DNA of 64,000 bases from Corynebacterium flavescens (GTDB taxonomy: Bacteria > Actinomycetota > Actinomycetes > Mycobacteriales > Mycobacteriaceae). Under the pieces are notes generated by a model. The model did no database searches and was not told the origin of the DNA. It saw only the letters and a program-made list of their open reading frames with translations. Positions 27,658 through 36,207 of the stretch are shown here, in pieces (within the stretch, counting starts at the first letter, position 1; each line of letters begins with the position of its first letter). Both the position numbers and the translations under genes were made by a program. The stretch lies in assembly GCF_008693105.1 (NCBI RefSeq), contig NZ_VXKK01000033.1, positions 1 through 64,000 of the forward strand, read 5' to 3'.

Positions 27658-28378
27658 GAGAAATGTCCGGGCTTTCTACCTTCCCCATGCGCGAGAAAGG
27701 CAAGACTACAGCCTCGACCTTGCCGCGGATATTGGACGTGGGAACGGTGCCCTGGAGCATGTCCCCCAGGTGCGCGCGCGAGTCCAGCGAATTGCTGCGA
27801 TTATCCCCCATAACCCACACGCTATCGGCGGGAACCTCCACTGGGCCGAAGTACGCCCCACCGCACTGCTGCGAACCCGCAGCCTCATCCACAGGAATCT
27901 CCGGCGGATCAAGCACATAGTCTTGGGAGATGGGCTGACCGTCAACCATGACTGCCCGGTCCCCTGCCTGACAGCTCACCACTTGTCCACCCGTGGCAAT
28001 GACCCTCTTGACCAGTATGTTTTCCCCGTTGGACATAAGGCCGATCCCCGCCATGAGGTTCTGCACGCCGCGCAAGAGCACATTGTCGGAGCGCTCGACG
28101 CTGAATGAATTATTCCAAGAAGCGGGACCCTTGAATACTACGACGTCACCCGGGCGCGGATCAGAAAAGTAATAGCTTATCTTCTGCACAGCGATGCGGT
28201 CGTTGCTGCAGCCGGCACAGCCGTGCAACGTGGGCTCCATCGAGCCGGAGGGAATGACGTACATGCGCCCCACGAAAGCCTGGATGAGCACGAGGATGAC
28301 AAAGCCCGCGGCGATTGGTCCAAGAAAGTCGCGCGTACGCACGCCCTCGCTTTTAGGAGGCCTGGATGTCTGGGTCAT
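27644..28378 (-). CDS. lepB: Signal peptidase I (second tandem copy)
   Basis: Membrane serine peptidase that removes signal peptides from Sec- and Tat-exported proteins. One N-terminal membrane helix (about 20-40) is followed by the catalytic Ser in [10 protein letters not shown] and the general-base Lys in [25 protein letters not shown] completes box E. Length is 244 residues. It overlaps the first lepB gene by 26 bases, and the two proteins are close paralogues (both have the GCxGCxNDRI segment after SGSMEPTLH). Confidence 0.93.
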   Translation of the reverse strand: MTQTSRPPKSEGVRTRDFLGPIAAGFVILVLIQAFVGRMYVIPSGSMEPTLHGCAGCSNDRIAVQKISYYFSDPRPGDVVVFKGPASWNNSFSVERSDNVLLRGVQNLMAGIGLMSNGENILVKRVIATGGQVVSCQAGDRAVMVDGQPISQDYVLDPPEIPVDEAAGSQQCGGAYFGPVEVPADSVWVMGDNRSNSLDSRAHLGDMLQGTVPTSNIRGKVEAVVLPFSRMGKVESPDISHAAS

Positions 28379-29120
28379 CGACCCCGCCGATGCGGTTAAA
28401 GGGGTAGAACACGAACATCACCTTGCCACGCACATTGGCCACGGGGATGGTGCCCTGGTACTCATCTTGCATGTGATAGCGCGAATCTGCCGAGGCGGTG
28501 CGGTTATCCCCCATCACCCAGATATTGCCCTCAGGCACGGTGATAGGGCCGAAGTACGCGCCACCACAAGACTGCGAACCGGTGGAAGGATCGACGGGAT
28601 AAGTCGGCGGGTTCATCACATAGTCTTGGTTAATGGGCTTGCCGTCCACCATCACAGCTGGGTCCCCAGCCTGGCAGGAAACAACCTGACCGCCCGTGGC
28701 AACCACGCGCTTGACTAGGTTGTTCTCATCCGGCGGCGCCAAAGAAACAAAACTCAGGGCGTCTTGGATGCCATGGATGACCGGATTCTCACTGCGCGGC
28801 GAGCGATAAGCAGTGTTCCAATCCTCTGTGCCCTTGAATACCACGACATCACCTGGGCGGGGGCTCTTGTCACCGTAATAGGAAATCTTCTCTGTAAAAA
28901 TCCTATCGTTGGTGCACCCTGTACAACCGTGCAGCGTGGGCTCCATGGAGCCGGAGGGGATGACGTACTGCCGACCGATGAAGTTCTGAAAGAGCCCCAC
29001 GACGACGAGAACCGCCGCCACCACCAGAAACGTTTCTACCAACCACGGTAGCTGTTTTTTCTCTTTAGCGGAGTCGGTTGATTTCTCGGATGCTGCGCTG
29101 TCATCGTTCACGCGAAACAT
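28353..29120 (-). CDS. lepB: Signal peptidase I (first tandem copy)
   Basis: A 255-residue paralogue of the neighbouring signal peptidase. The N-terminal 25 residues are charged and Ser/Lys-rich, then comes one membrane helix (WLVETFLVVAAVLVVVGLF), the catalytic Ser in [10 protein letters not shown] and Lys in NLVKRVVATGG, and VMGDNRTASADSR. The start may be ATG 29120 or GTG 29111; the GTG has a better-spaced AGGA. Corynebacteria differ in whether one or two copies are present. Here both look intact. Confidence 0.93.
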   Translation of the reverse strand: MFRVNDDSAASEKSTDSAKEKKQLPWLVETFLVVAAVLVVVGLFQNFIGRQYVIPSGSMEPTLHGCTGCTNDRIFTEKISYYGDKSPRPGDVVVFKGTEDWNTAYRSPRSENPVIHGIQDALSFVSLAPPDENNLVKRVVATGGQVVSCQAGDPAVMVDGKPINQDYVMNPPTYPVDPSTGSQSCGGAYFGPITVPEGNIWVMGDNRTASADSRYHMQDEYQGTIPVANVRGKVMFVFYPFNRIGGVDDPDIQAS

Positions 29121-29461
29121 CCTAGCAACTGCAGCGCCGCTAATCGGAAAGACCAGCGCTTCGTGCGGGAAATTCCCCGGAATCTGACAGCTTCATCAGT
29201 GCACTGCCTGCCATTTTCCCAATTGAGAATCTTTGCACGCAGCAACAGCGAGAACTAGGCCGACGTGTTCACGTTAAAGCCAAAAGAACCACCGAAACTG
29301 GGGGTCAAAAGAGTTGATGGAAGCGCGTGTTTTCCTTAGCTGGTCGCCCTTATGGGCAGCAACATGGGACCAGAATTCAAGGTTCAACCTGCGCTGAATA
29401 GAGAAAAATCCCCACCCCGCCAAGGACGGCGAGGTGGGGAGATGCGGAAACGCGCGCTGGA
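29121..29461. other. Intergenic region between lepB and rplS
   Basis: About 340 bases without a gene. The rplS terminator is at 29409-29440. The remainder should hold the lepB promoter. I see no riboswitch or RNA gene. Confidence 0.5.
29409..29440 (-). terminator. Terminator after rplS
   Basis: TCCCCACCTCGCC pairs with GGCGGGGTGGGGA around a six-base loop, followed by TTTTTC on the minus strand. Confidence 0.9.
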
Positions 29462-29806
29462 TTAGCGGCGCTCCTTGAGGCGAGCCTTCTTGCCGCGCAG
29501 ATCGCGCAGGAAGTAGAGCTTCGCGCGGCGAACGCGACCGTGGCGAACTACCTCGATGGAGGCGATGTTCGGGGAGTGAACCGGGAAGGTACGCTCAACG
29601 CCGATACCGAAGGAGACCTTACGCACGGTGAAGGTCTCACGGATGCCGGAACCCTGACGGCGGATGCACACACCCTTGAACAGCTGGGTACGCTCGTTGT
29701 TGCCCTCGATGACCTTGACGTTGACGTCAAGGGTATCGCCGGGGCGGAAGGCGGGAATATCGTTGCGCAGCTGGGCTGCATCGACCTTGTCGAGAATGTT
29801 GCTCAT
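29462..29806 (-). CDS. rplS: 50S ribosomal protein L19
   Basis: Ribosomal protein at the subunit interface. Length is 114 residues. [30 protein letters not shown] and [21 protein letters not shown] are family hallmarks. In many bacteria rplS follows trmD; here tex and a membrane-protein gene lie between them. Confidence 0.98.
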   Translation of the reverse strand: MSNILDKVDAAQLRNDIPAFRPGDTLDVNVKVIEGNNERTQLFKGVCIRRQGSGIRETFTVRKVSFGIGVERTFPVHSPNIASIEVVRHGRVRRAKLYFLRDLRGKKARLKERR

Positions 29807-29994
29807 TGCAATTTCCTTTTCAATTTGAGACAGAGGACCCTAGCGCCATCCCACAGAGGTGGAACAACTAACCGGTTCGTGCCCGTTTCATAGAACAAAG
29901 CCATTGTGCCAGCTTTGGGGTGCTTCTCAAAATCTGAAGGTACCCCTTCGGGACTGTTGAGCTAAACGAGCCCTAGCGTTGCCCCAAACATGCG

Positions 29995-32316
29995 CTAGTG
30001 GCCGAACCCGGCCTTCTTTAGCGCATCTGCGAGCGAGCCACCTGCCAGATTCGGGCTCTTTGCGCTCGCACGCTGCCGCCGCGCACCCGCGCCCTGGTTC
30101 TTCTTGCCCCGCTGGCCGCCCGGTGTGCGCTCCCCCGCGCCGCGGGCTTGTCGCGGCTTGGAAGGAGCCTGACCGGGTTCATCGTCGAGGCGCAGGGAGA
30201 GCCCAATGCGCGCACGCTCGGTGTCTACCTCCATAACCTTTACCTTGACTACCTGGCCGGATTTGACCACCTCGTGGGGATCCTGCACGAACTTCCGGCT
30301 CATGGCCGAGACGTGCACTAGTCCGTCTTGATGCACTCCCACATCCACGAAGGCGCCGAAGGCTGCCACGTTTGTCACCGTGCCCTCGAGGATCATTCCC
30401 GGAGTGAGATCCGAAATCTTGTTGACGCCCTCCTTGAAAGTGGCTGTCTTGAACTCTGGGCGTGGATCGCGCCCCGGCTTGTCCAGCTCGGAGAGGATGT
30501 CAGTGACGGTGGGAATGCCGAAGGTCTCATCCGCGAAGTCCGCTGGGTTGAGGTTTCCTAACACTCGCGAGTTGCCGATGAGCTCGGCCACCCCGCAGCC
30601 TGCGGCCTTGGCAATGCGGTTGACAACCGGATAGGCCTCAGGGTGCACAGCAGAAGCGTCGAGCGGATCCTTGCCGCCGCTGATGCGAAGGAAGCCGGCC
30701 GATTGCTGAAAGGCCTTCGGCCCCAACCGCGGAACCTTCTTGAGCTCCTTGCGCGAGGAAAACACGCCGTTCTCATCACGGTAGCCCACAATATTGGCAG
30801 CGATAGTGGAGTTGATTCCGGCGACCCGCTCCAACAGTGGCACCGAGGCGGTATTCAGATCCACGCCGACCCCGTTAACCGCATCCTCCACCACGCCGTC
30901 GAGGGAACGGGCGAGGGAGGTCTGGTTGACGTCATGCTGATACTGGCCCACACCGATGGCCTTCGGATCAATCTTCACCAGCTCCGCCAATGGATCCTGC
31001 AGACGCCGTGCGATAGAAACCGCGCCACGCAAGGAGACGTCCATATCCGGGAACTCTTCTGCGGCCAGCTGAGAGGCGGAATAAACCGATGCGCCGGCCT
31101 CCGAGACCACAACGGGCGTAGGACGTGCGCCGCCCGCACGCACGAGGAGTTCTGCGACTTCTCCCGCCAGCTTCTCCGTTTCCCGCGAAGCGGTTCCGTT
31201 GCCAATGGCCAGCAGATCGACGGAGTTCTCAGCGCAGATCCCAGCGAGTTTCTGCACCGCTTCGGACCAGCGATTCTGGGGTTGATGCGGATAGACCACG
31301 ACGGTATCGAGTACTTTGCCTGTGGAGTCAACCGCCGCGCACTTAACGCCGTTGCGATAGCCGGGATCAAGCCCCAGAGTTGCCCGCTGCCCCGCGGGGG
31401 CGGCCAAAAGGACATCGCGCAGATTCGTGGCAAAGACCTTGAGTGCTCCTTCTTCTGCGACCTCCTTCAAACGCATACGGGTATCGAGTCCGGAGGAGAT
31501 ATATAGCTTGGTGCGCCAACCCCAGCGCACGGCTTCCGCCAACCATGGTGAGGAGGTGTCCAGATCAAAGCGCTGGGCAATCATCCCCTCGTAGAGTTCA
31601 TCCTCTCCCGCATCGAGGTGGAGCTGCAGCACGCCTTCGCTCTCCCCCCGCAGGAGTGCCAGGATGCGGTGCGAGGGAAGATCCGTGAAACGCTCGGAGA
31701 ATTCGAAGTAGTCCTTGAACTTCGCCCCTTCCTTTTCCTTTCCTGCGACGACGCTTGCTTGCATGGAACCGCTGGAAAACATCTTCTCACGCACGGCGCC
31801 GACGAGGTCAGCATCCACGGCGAAGCGGTCGATGAGGATCGATCGCGCCCCTCCAAGGGCCTTCTTTTCTTCTGCAAAACCCTCGCTGAGATAAGCGGAA
31901 GCCAAGACATGTGGGTCTGCCGTTGGATTGGAGACGAGCTCATCAACCAAGGGCTCTAGTCCCGCCTCCCGCGCAATATCAGCTTTGGTTTTGCGGCGTT
32001 TTTTATAAGGCAAGTAAAGATCTTCAAGGCGAGCCTTGGTTTCGCAACCCATGATGGCCGCTCGCAGCGCGTCAGAGAGTTTTCCCTGCTCCTCAATGGC
32101 GGCCAGGATGGTCTGCTTTCGCTCTTCGAGCTCCCGCAGATAGGCCGCCCTCTCTTCGATGGTGCGCAGCTGGGAGTCATCGAGCCCGCCGGTGGCTTCC
32201 TTGCGGTAGCGGGCAATGAAGGGCACGGTGTTGCCCTCCGCCAGAAGCTCTAGGGTGGTCTCAACCTGAGATTCCTTGACACCTATCTCGGTGGCAATGA
32301 TGGCTGCAATCTTCAC
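29995..32316 (-). CDS. tex: Tex-family RNA-binding transcription accessory protein
   Basis: A 773-residue cytoplasmic protein of the Tex/Spt6-like family. In order: an N-terminal helical region with FIARYRKEATGGLD; a YqgF/RNase-H-like domain (about 320-450, LGLDPGYRNGVKCA); a helix-hairpin-helix domain (VDLNTASVPLLERVAGINS, about 480-560); an S1 RNA-binding domain (LEGTVTNVAAFGAFVDVGVHQDGLVHVS, about 640-710); and a basic Gly/Arg-rich tail that is longer than usual. It starts at GTG 32316 with AAGGA. Related proteins affect transcription and stress survival. Confidence 0.94.
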   Translation of the reverse strand: MKIAAIIATEIGVKESQVETTLELLAEGNTVPFIARYRKEATGGLDDSQLRTIEERAAYLRELEERKQTILAAIEEQGKLSDALRAAIMGCETKARLEDLYLPYKKRRKTKADIAREAGLEPLVDELVSNPTADPHVLASAYLSEGFAEEKKALGGARSILIDRFAVDADLVGAVREKMFSSGSMQASVVAGKEKEGAKFKDYFEFSERFTDLPSHRILALLRGESEGVLQLHLDAGEDELYEGMIAQRFDLDTSSPWLAEAVRWGWRTKLYISSGLDTRMRLKEVAEEGALKVFATNLRDVLLAAPAGQRATLGLDPGYRNGVKCAAVDSTGKVLDTVVVYPHQPQNRWSEAVQKLAGICAENSVDLLAIGNGTASRETEKLAGEVAELLVRAGGARPTPVVVSEAGASVYSASQLAAEEFPDMDVSLRGAVSIARRLQDPLAELVKIDPKAIGVGQYQHDVNQTSLARSLDGVVEDAVNGVGVDLNTASVPLLERVAGINSTIAANIVGYRDENGVFSSRKELKKVPRLGPKAFQQSAGFLRISGGKDPLDASAVHPEAYPVVNRIAKAAGCGVAELIGNSRVLGNLNPADFADETFGIPTVTDILSELDKPGRDPRPEFKTATFKEGVNKISDLTPGMILEGTVTNVAAFGAFVDVGVHQDGLVHVSAMSRKFVQDPHEVVKSGQVVKVKVMEVDTERARIGLSLRLDDEPGQAPSKPRQARGAGERTPGGQRGKKNQGAGARRQRASAKSPNLAGGSLADALKKAGFGH

Positions 32317-32380
32317 AAGAAAAATCCTTCACTCTTTCATTCGGACTCACCCAACCTACCCCACTACCTAGACACCAAAA

Positions 32381-32413
32381 TCCTCTCCCCCTTCATCATT
32401 GCGGAGGAGAGGA
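32381..32413 (-). terminator. Terminator after the Pro/Ala-rich membrane-protein gene
   Basis: TCCTCTCC pairs with GGAGAGGA. On the minus strand it is followed by TTTTGG. It separates the gene at 32452-33102 from tex. Confidence 0.7.
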
Positions 32414-32451
32414 AGCAAGCCCGGCACGCATTCGAGGCCCACGCCTGGTGA

Positions 32452-33102
32452 CTAGTAGATAGATACTGAGGCGTTGTCACCACCCGAGCAAATGACGCGG
32501 GAAACAGAGCCGCCACAGCTCATCGTGTAGTTTCCGCCAGTGGCCGGCGAATAGGCGCTCACTGTGACATAGCGCGAACCGGTCGAGACATAGCTTTGCA
32601 TAAAAGCCTGATAGACGTTCTGCGCAAATCCCGCAGAGGTATTACTCGTCCGTGCGGAGTATTGCGTGTAGTCATTCCAGGACACTCCGCCCGCAGCCGG
32701 CGCAGGCGAGCCTTGCACGGGAGCAGGGGCCGGGGCCGGTACTGGTGCTGGCGCTGGGGCAGGCTTTTCCACCGTGACCGTCTCGGTTTCTTTTTCTTGT
32801 GCCGCCGTAGAGGCACCAGCAGAAGACGCAGTCGCTGCGCTAGCCGGGGCGGAAGTACCCCGCGCAATCTGCGCGCCAGACTCAGACTGCGTCATCGCAA
32901 TTTGTTCGGCCCGCGGGGAGGAGGTCAATCCGCTGCCCCAGTTGAGGGCAAAGACCACGATGGCTGCGACCAAGACCACCACGGCACCGACCACGCCGAC
33001 AATGATGGGAAGCGAGGAACGTTTGTTGCCTGCCGGCTCACCCGTCCATGCGGCGGCTTCGGCGACGGAGTAATCGGGAGCAAAGTTGTGGGGAGTAGAC
33101 AT
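32452..33102 (-). CDS. Membrane-anchored protein with Pro/Ala linker, function unknown
   Basis: A 216-residue protein. The N-terminal 30 residues are cytoplasmic. One membrane helix follows (about 33-56), then an Ala/Ser/Thr-rich linker with a repeated APAPVPAPAPAP stretch, and a compact C-terminal domain of about 75 residues. That domain has WNDYTQYSARTSNTSAGFAQ and ends with two Cys in MSCGGSVSRVICSGG that could form a disulfide outside the cell. The architecture suggests an extracytoplasmic domain held above the membrane through the cell wall. I do not recognise the domain. The start at ATG 33102 follows AGAAGG. Confidence 0.75.
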   Translation of the reverse strand: MSTPHNFAPDYSVAEAAAWTGEPAGNKRSSLPIIVGVVGAVVVLVAAIVVFALNWGSGLTSSPRAEQIAMTQSESGAQIARGTSAPASAATASSAGASTAAQEKETETVTVEKPAPAPAPVPAPAPAPVQGSPAPAAGGVSWNDYTQYSARTSNTSAGFAQNVYQAFMQSYVSTGSRYVTVSAYSPATGGNYTMSCGGSVSRVICSGGDNASVSIY

Positions 33103-33267
33103 GTGAGGTACCTTCTTCTGCTGAGCACGTGAATGAGAGAAAATCGAGGTCACAGCCATGAACTAGGTTCTTGTCTGTGCGATGTCACTTACTCTAAAAC
33201 GCCTCTGCACGCCCCAGCACAAAAGTGGGGAGCACTCCCCTTTTTCGCAGTCTCCCCGCAGGGCTCT

Positions 33268-34134
33268 TTAAGCGCCTCCGCGCTCCTTTTCCAAGAATTC
33301 ACGGTCGCTGCGGCTTAGCTCTGCGCTCTCTAGCAGCTCGGGTCGGCGCTGCGCGGTGCGCAACAAGGACTGCTCGTGCCTCCACCTATCCACGCGTCCG
33401 TGGTCACCAGAGGTAAGCACCTCCGGCACCGACAGGCCCCGCCACTCGCGCGGCTTGGTATAGCTCGGCCCTTCCAAAAGCCCGTCGGAGAAAGAATCCT
33501 CCTCGTGGGAACGCTGGTTCCCCAACACTCCGGGGATAAGACGCACAATAGCCTCAGAAATCACCAGCGCGGCCACCTCCCCACCGATGAGGACGTAGTC
33601 CCCGATGGAGACCTCCCTCACGCGGTAGCGCTGGGCGGCATCCTCGATGACGCGCTGGTCGATGCCCTCGTAACGCCCGCAGGCAAAAACAACGTGCTCC
33701 TCGCGCGACCACGCGCGGGCATCCGCCTGAGTAAACGGCGTTCCCGCAGGAGTAGGGACGATGAGCAGCGGCAGGTTTTCTTCCAGCTCCTGCGCAACGC
33801 CTTGTGCTGGGGCACCATAGGGCTGGGCGACGATCCCTTCAACCTCATCGTGGCGCGGCCGGTTGAGGTGCGGTAGCGATGAATCCAGTTCGCGCGTGGC
33901 CGTGCGCCCCGCGGCGACATCGTCCAGCGCGGGACCCCATACCTCCGGCTTCATGACCATGCCTGGACCCCCGCCATAGGGAGAGTCATCGACGGACTTA
34001 TGCCCATCATTGGCCCACTGCCGCAGATCATGCACTCCGACCTGGAGCTTGCCCTGCTCAATAGCCTTGCCCAACAGGGCGTGGCGAAGCGGATCGAGGT
34101 ACTCCGGGAAGATGGTGACGACATCTATCCTCAT
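33268..34134 (-). CDS. trmD: tRNA (guanine37-N1)-methyltransferase
   Basis: SPOUT-fold enzyme that methylates G37 of tRNAs reading CNN codons, preventing +1 frameshifting. It begins MRIDVVTIFPEYLDPLRHAL. The trefoil-knot SAM site contains FACGRYEGIDQRV and IGDYVLIGGEVAALV. Length is 288 residues, slightly longer than the usual 250, because of an insert with a Pro/Leu-rich segment around residues 90-110. It overlaps rimM by four bases. Confidence 0.97.
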   Translation of the reverse strand: MRIDVVTIFPEYLDPLRHALLGKAIEQGKLQVGVHDLRQWANDGHKSVDDSPYGGGPGMVMKPEVWGPALDDVAAGRTATRELDSSLPHLNRPRHDEVEGIVAQPYGAPAQGVAQELEENLPLLIVPTPAGTPFTQADARAWSREEHVVFACGRYEGIDQRVIEDAAQRYRVREVSIGDYVLIGGEVAALVISEAIVRLIPGVLGNQRSHEEDSFSDGLLEGPSYTKPREWRGLSVPEVLTSGDHGRVDRWRHEQSLLRTAQRRPELLESAELSRSDREFLEKERGGA

Positions 34135-34631
34135 AGCTCGAGCAGCCCTTCCGGCGGGGTAATAACGCAGATGCCTTCCGTGAGGTCTACCTCGGGCACG
34201 ATCTCCTCCACGAAGGGAATGAGCGCCGCCTTGCCACCCTCGAGCTCCACCTCGAGCAGGGATTGCGTCAGTCCGTGGGTGACACCCGTGACTTTTCCTA
34301 TATCTTGCCCTTCGTGCATCACACGCAGGCCCTCGAGCTCATGATCGTAGAAGCCGTCATCATCTTCTGACTCCAGTGGTGGCGCGAAGAACTGCGTGCC
34401 ACGCAGACCGTCAGCCTGAGTGCGATCAGGAATCTCCTCGAAAGAGACGAGCAAGCGGCCCTTATGCGGGCGCACTGAGGCAACTGTCAGTTCGTGGGAC
34501 TTGGCCCCCTGCCGGCCGTGCAGCACCTGCCCGACCGCAAAACGGGCCTGTGGGTCTTCGGTGGTGATGTCCACCGATACCTCGCCCTTGATTCCATGCG
34601 ATTTAGTCACGCGACCGATCATTAATTCCAT
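34131..34631 (-). CDS. rimM: Ribosome maturation factor RimM
   Basis: Assists maturation of the 30S head around S19. The N-terminal domain begins MELMIGRVTKSHGIKGEVSV, and the C-terminal PRC-barrel domain contains FYDHELEGLRV and LIPFVEEIVPEVDL. Length is 166 residues. ATG 34631 is chosen: a TAAGAT -10 box lies seven bases upstream, so the mRNA may be leaderless. The frame continues upstream to 34946 without coding character and would run into the HNH element. Confidence 0.94.
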   Translation of the reverse strand: MELMIGRVTKSHGIKGEVSVDITTEDPQARFAVGQVLHGRQGAKSHELTVASVRPHKGRLLVSFEEIPDRTQADGLRGTQFFAPPLESEDDDGFYDHELEGLRVMHEGQDIGKVTGVTHGLTQSLLEVELEGGKAALIPFVEEIVPEVDLTEGICVITPPEGLLEL

Positions 34632-34638
34632 GGCAGGA

Positions 34639-34665
34639 ATCTTAAACGCTATAACGCTCCAACAA
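34639..34665 (-). promoter_or_regulatory. Candidate promoter for rimM-trmD
   Basis: On the minus strand TTGTTG (34665-34660) is followed after 15 bases by TAAGAT (34644-34639), seven bases before ATG 34631. It ends only about 30 bases from the HNH element boundary. With rpsP cut off by the element and its terminator, rimM-trmD needs its own promoter. Confidence 0.45.
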
Positions 34666-34694
34666 GTAACGAGCCGAGACAACGCCGTTAAAGC

Positions 34695-34719
34695 CGCTCT
34701 TCCGATTTTGGAGTGCATT
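34695..34719 (+). repeat. Left terminal inverted repeat of the HNH element
   Basis: CGCTCTTCC, GATTTTG, GAGTGCATT. It differs from the remembered IS31831-type end at only a few positions. Confidence 0.6.
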
Positions 34720-34817
34720 GGTTTTGTTGGTCGGTTGTCCTCCGCTTGGGCCTGATCCTTCAGGATAGGCCGGATGGCCTTGCTCCCGCACTGCCTAATT
34801 CTGGCGAGGCGGCCCAG

Positions 34818-34856
34818 CTGTGGATAACCGCCCCGGGCCTGGTGGGTTATCCACAG
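34818..34856. promoter_or_regulatory. Inverted pair of perfect DnaA boxes in the HNH gene leader
   Basis: CTGTGGATAACC (34818-34829) and GGTTATCCACAG (34845-34856) form a perfect 12-base inverted repeat. Each arm contains an exact DnaA box (TGTGGATAA 34819-34827, TTATCCACA 34847-34855), with 19 bases between boxes. The HNH start codon follows 63 bases downstream. The site could be an operator, a DnaA-responsive switch, or a hairpin in the mRNA leader. Confidence 0.55.
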
Positions 34857-34919
34857 TTTCCTTACTGGGTGCGGGTCTGGGATTGTCGTACCGCGTGGCG
34901 GTGGCTTAGCGTGGCGGTC

Positions 34920-35927
34920 ATGGGCTTGCAGGAGTATTTCGCACAACTTAGCCGAGGTGTTGACCTCGTAGCTGAGTGCTCGGGGCTATCTGTGCCAGAC
35001 CTTGAGAAGATGGGGGCTAGTGCGCAGGATGCCGCCGAGCTTATAGGCCTGCACGCCATCTATTTTGGTACTACTCCCTATACGGGCAAGCAACGCTCGG
35101 CCGTTAATGCGGCCAGGCGCAACGGGCACACCTTGAGCACTCTGCACCAGATCGAATCTTTTACCCGCCGCGTTAAAGCGCGCCTAGCGGCGTGGAACCT
35201 ACGCGTAGAACTATGCGCCACGCCAAGCGAGCACGTCACCGCGGTAGCCAGGCGCCGGCTGCGCGAGATGCGTGTTCCCCGCAAGTATTGCGAGCGCGCG
35301 ATGCTACGCCAACACCCCAACGGGCTAGCTACCTTGACAGTGACCGGCAATGGGCTGGATATGGCGGATGCTTTCCGGACTATTGACCACAAGCGGCCAG
35401 GGACAAGTTTTATCGCCCGCATGCTCGGCAAAGCAGACGGGGCCCCGGCTGCGCGTACTCGGGTGACGACCATGGCAGTCCTCCAGTTGGAAGACTACGG
35501 GAAGCTTGTACGCCGCGAGGGCGATGATGTGATGATACGCACCACCAGTGGGGCTGTTATCACCGGCGCGCAGCTTGTGGAACGCGCCTGCGCAGGCGAA
35601 GGACTTGTCACGATGATTAGCCGCACACACGGGCCGGTGGACTTGTACCGCTTTGAGCGCTTCGCCTCAACAAAACAGCGCACGATGCTCGCAGCAGAGC
35701 ACCCCACGTGTGCGTGGCCGGGCTGTACCATCCCGGCAGAGCGGGGCCAGTTCCACCATCTCACGCCGTGGAAGCACGGCGGGGAGACTAACGTTGCCAA
35801 CCTGGTGACCTTGTGCAACTACCACAACGGCATCAACGACGATGATCCGAATGCGCCGCCACGGCGCGGGCGCCTTACCCGCGACGGCGGAAAGATAATC
35901 TGGCAGCCCCCGCACACCAGCCGTTAG
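34920..35927 (+). CDS. HNH endonuclease (DUF222/13E12-like)
   Basis: A 335-residue protein. The N-terminal half is helical and basic, as in the DUF222/13E12 family. The C-terminal HNH domain has CAWPGC, then QFHHLTPWKHGGETNVANLVTLCNYHNG (zinc Cys pair, catalytic HH, Asn and final His). ATG 34920 is chosen as the first Met after the leader hairpin; the frame is open further upstream from 34713. The protein may nick or cut DNA, for example to spread the element or to act on incoming DNA; no function is proven for the family. The truncated twin is at 127-696. Confidence 0.85.
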   Translation: MGLQEYFAQLSRGVDLVAECSGLSVPDLEKMGASAQDAAELIGLHAIYFGTTPYTGKQRSAVNAARRNGHTLSTLHQIESFTRRVKARLAAWNLRVELCATPSEHVTAVARRRLREMRVPRKYCERAMLRQHPNGLATLTVTGNGLDMADAFRTIDHKRPGTSFIARMLGKADGAPAARTRVTTMAVLQLEDYGKLVRREGDDVMIRTTSGAVITGAQLVERACAGEGLVTMISRTHGPVDLYRFERFASTKQRTMLAAEHPTCAWPGCTIPAERGQFHHLTPWKHGGETNVANLVTLCNYHNGINDDDPNAPPRRGRLTRDGGKIIWQPPHTSR

Positions 35928-36047
35928 GCCAACCGGCCCAACGGCGACTTCCCGCACCCTAAAATACACCCCAGCGGGCAAGCAGGCAGGAATCGGGCTT
36001 TGCGGTGGAGATGATCCCGGAAAATACCCACAAGGGACTCGCTTATC

Positions 36048-36072
36048 ACGCACTCTAGAACCCAGAAGAGCC
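36048..36072 (-). repeat. Right terminal inverted repeat of the HNH element
   Basis: On the minus strand: GGCTCTTCT, GGGTTCTA, GAGTGCGT. It has one base more in the middle than the left end and is the most diverged of the three ends seen. Confidence 0.55.
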
Positions 36073-36094
36073 GCTAAGCCTTGTCCGCATGAAA

Positions 36095-36183
36095 AAGGCC
36101 CGCCGTCTCATCTTCCCTCAGCTTACCTCCCACACCATGAGCGGTGTGCGAGGACGTTGCAGGGATTAAAAGCGGCGGGCCTT
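36095..36183 (-). terminator. Long-loop terminator after rpsP
   Basis: AAGGCCCGCCG pairs with CGGCGGGCCTT across 67 bases and is followed by TTTTTC on the minus strand. Inside the loop a second hairpin, CACACC/GGTGTG (36131-36148), makes a branched structure. Confidence 0.7.
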
Positions 36184-36207
36184 AAAACAAAAGCCTAGAG
36201 CGAGAAA

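Larger units (their letters stand above)
34695..36072 (+). mobile_element. Non-autonomous element carrying an HNH endonuclease gene, ISL3-like ends
   Basis: The 1378-base segment is bounded by inverted repeats, CGCTCTTCC-N7-GAGTGCAT at the left (34695 onward) and GGCTCTTCT-N8-GAGTGCGT at the right (read on the minus strand from 36072). Both resemble ISL3-family IS ends as I remember them for corynebacteria. The only gene inside encodes an HNH endonuclease; there is no transposase. The flanking octamers GTTAAAGC and GCTAAGCC agree at five of eight positions, so a target duplication is at best decayed. Copy 1 of the element is at 126-1008. In size and cargo it recalls the REP13E12 repeats of Mycobacterium tuberculosis. 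Confidence 0.55.

Noticed and set aside
29121..29408. A thiamine or other riboswitch between lepB and rplS
   Set aside because: No conserved aptamer core could be traced, and neither neighbour is a biosynthetic gene.
36095..36183. CRISPR-like or tRNA-like structure after rpsP
   Set aside because: No repeated spacers and no cloverleaf; the stem with a T-run fits a terminator.
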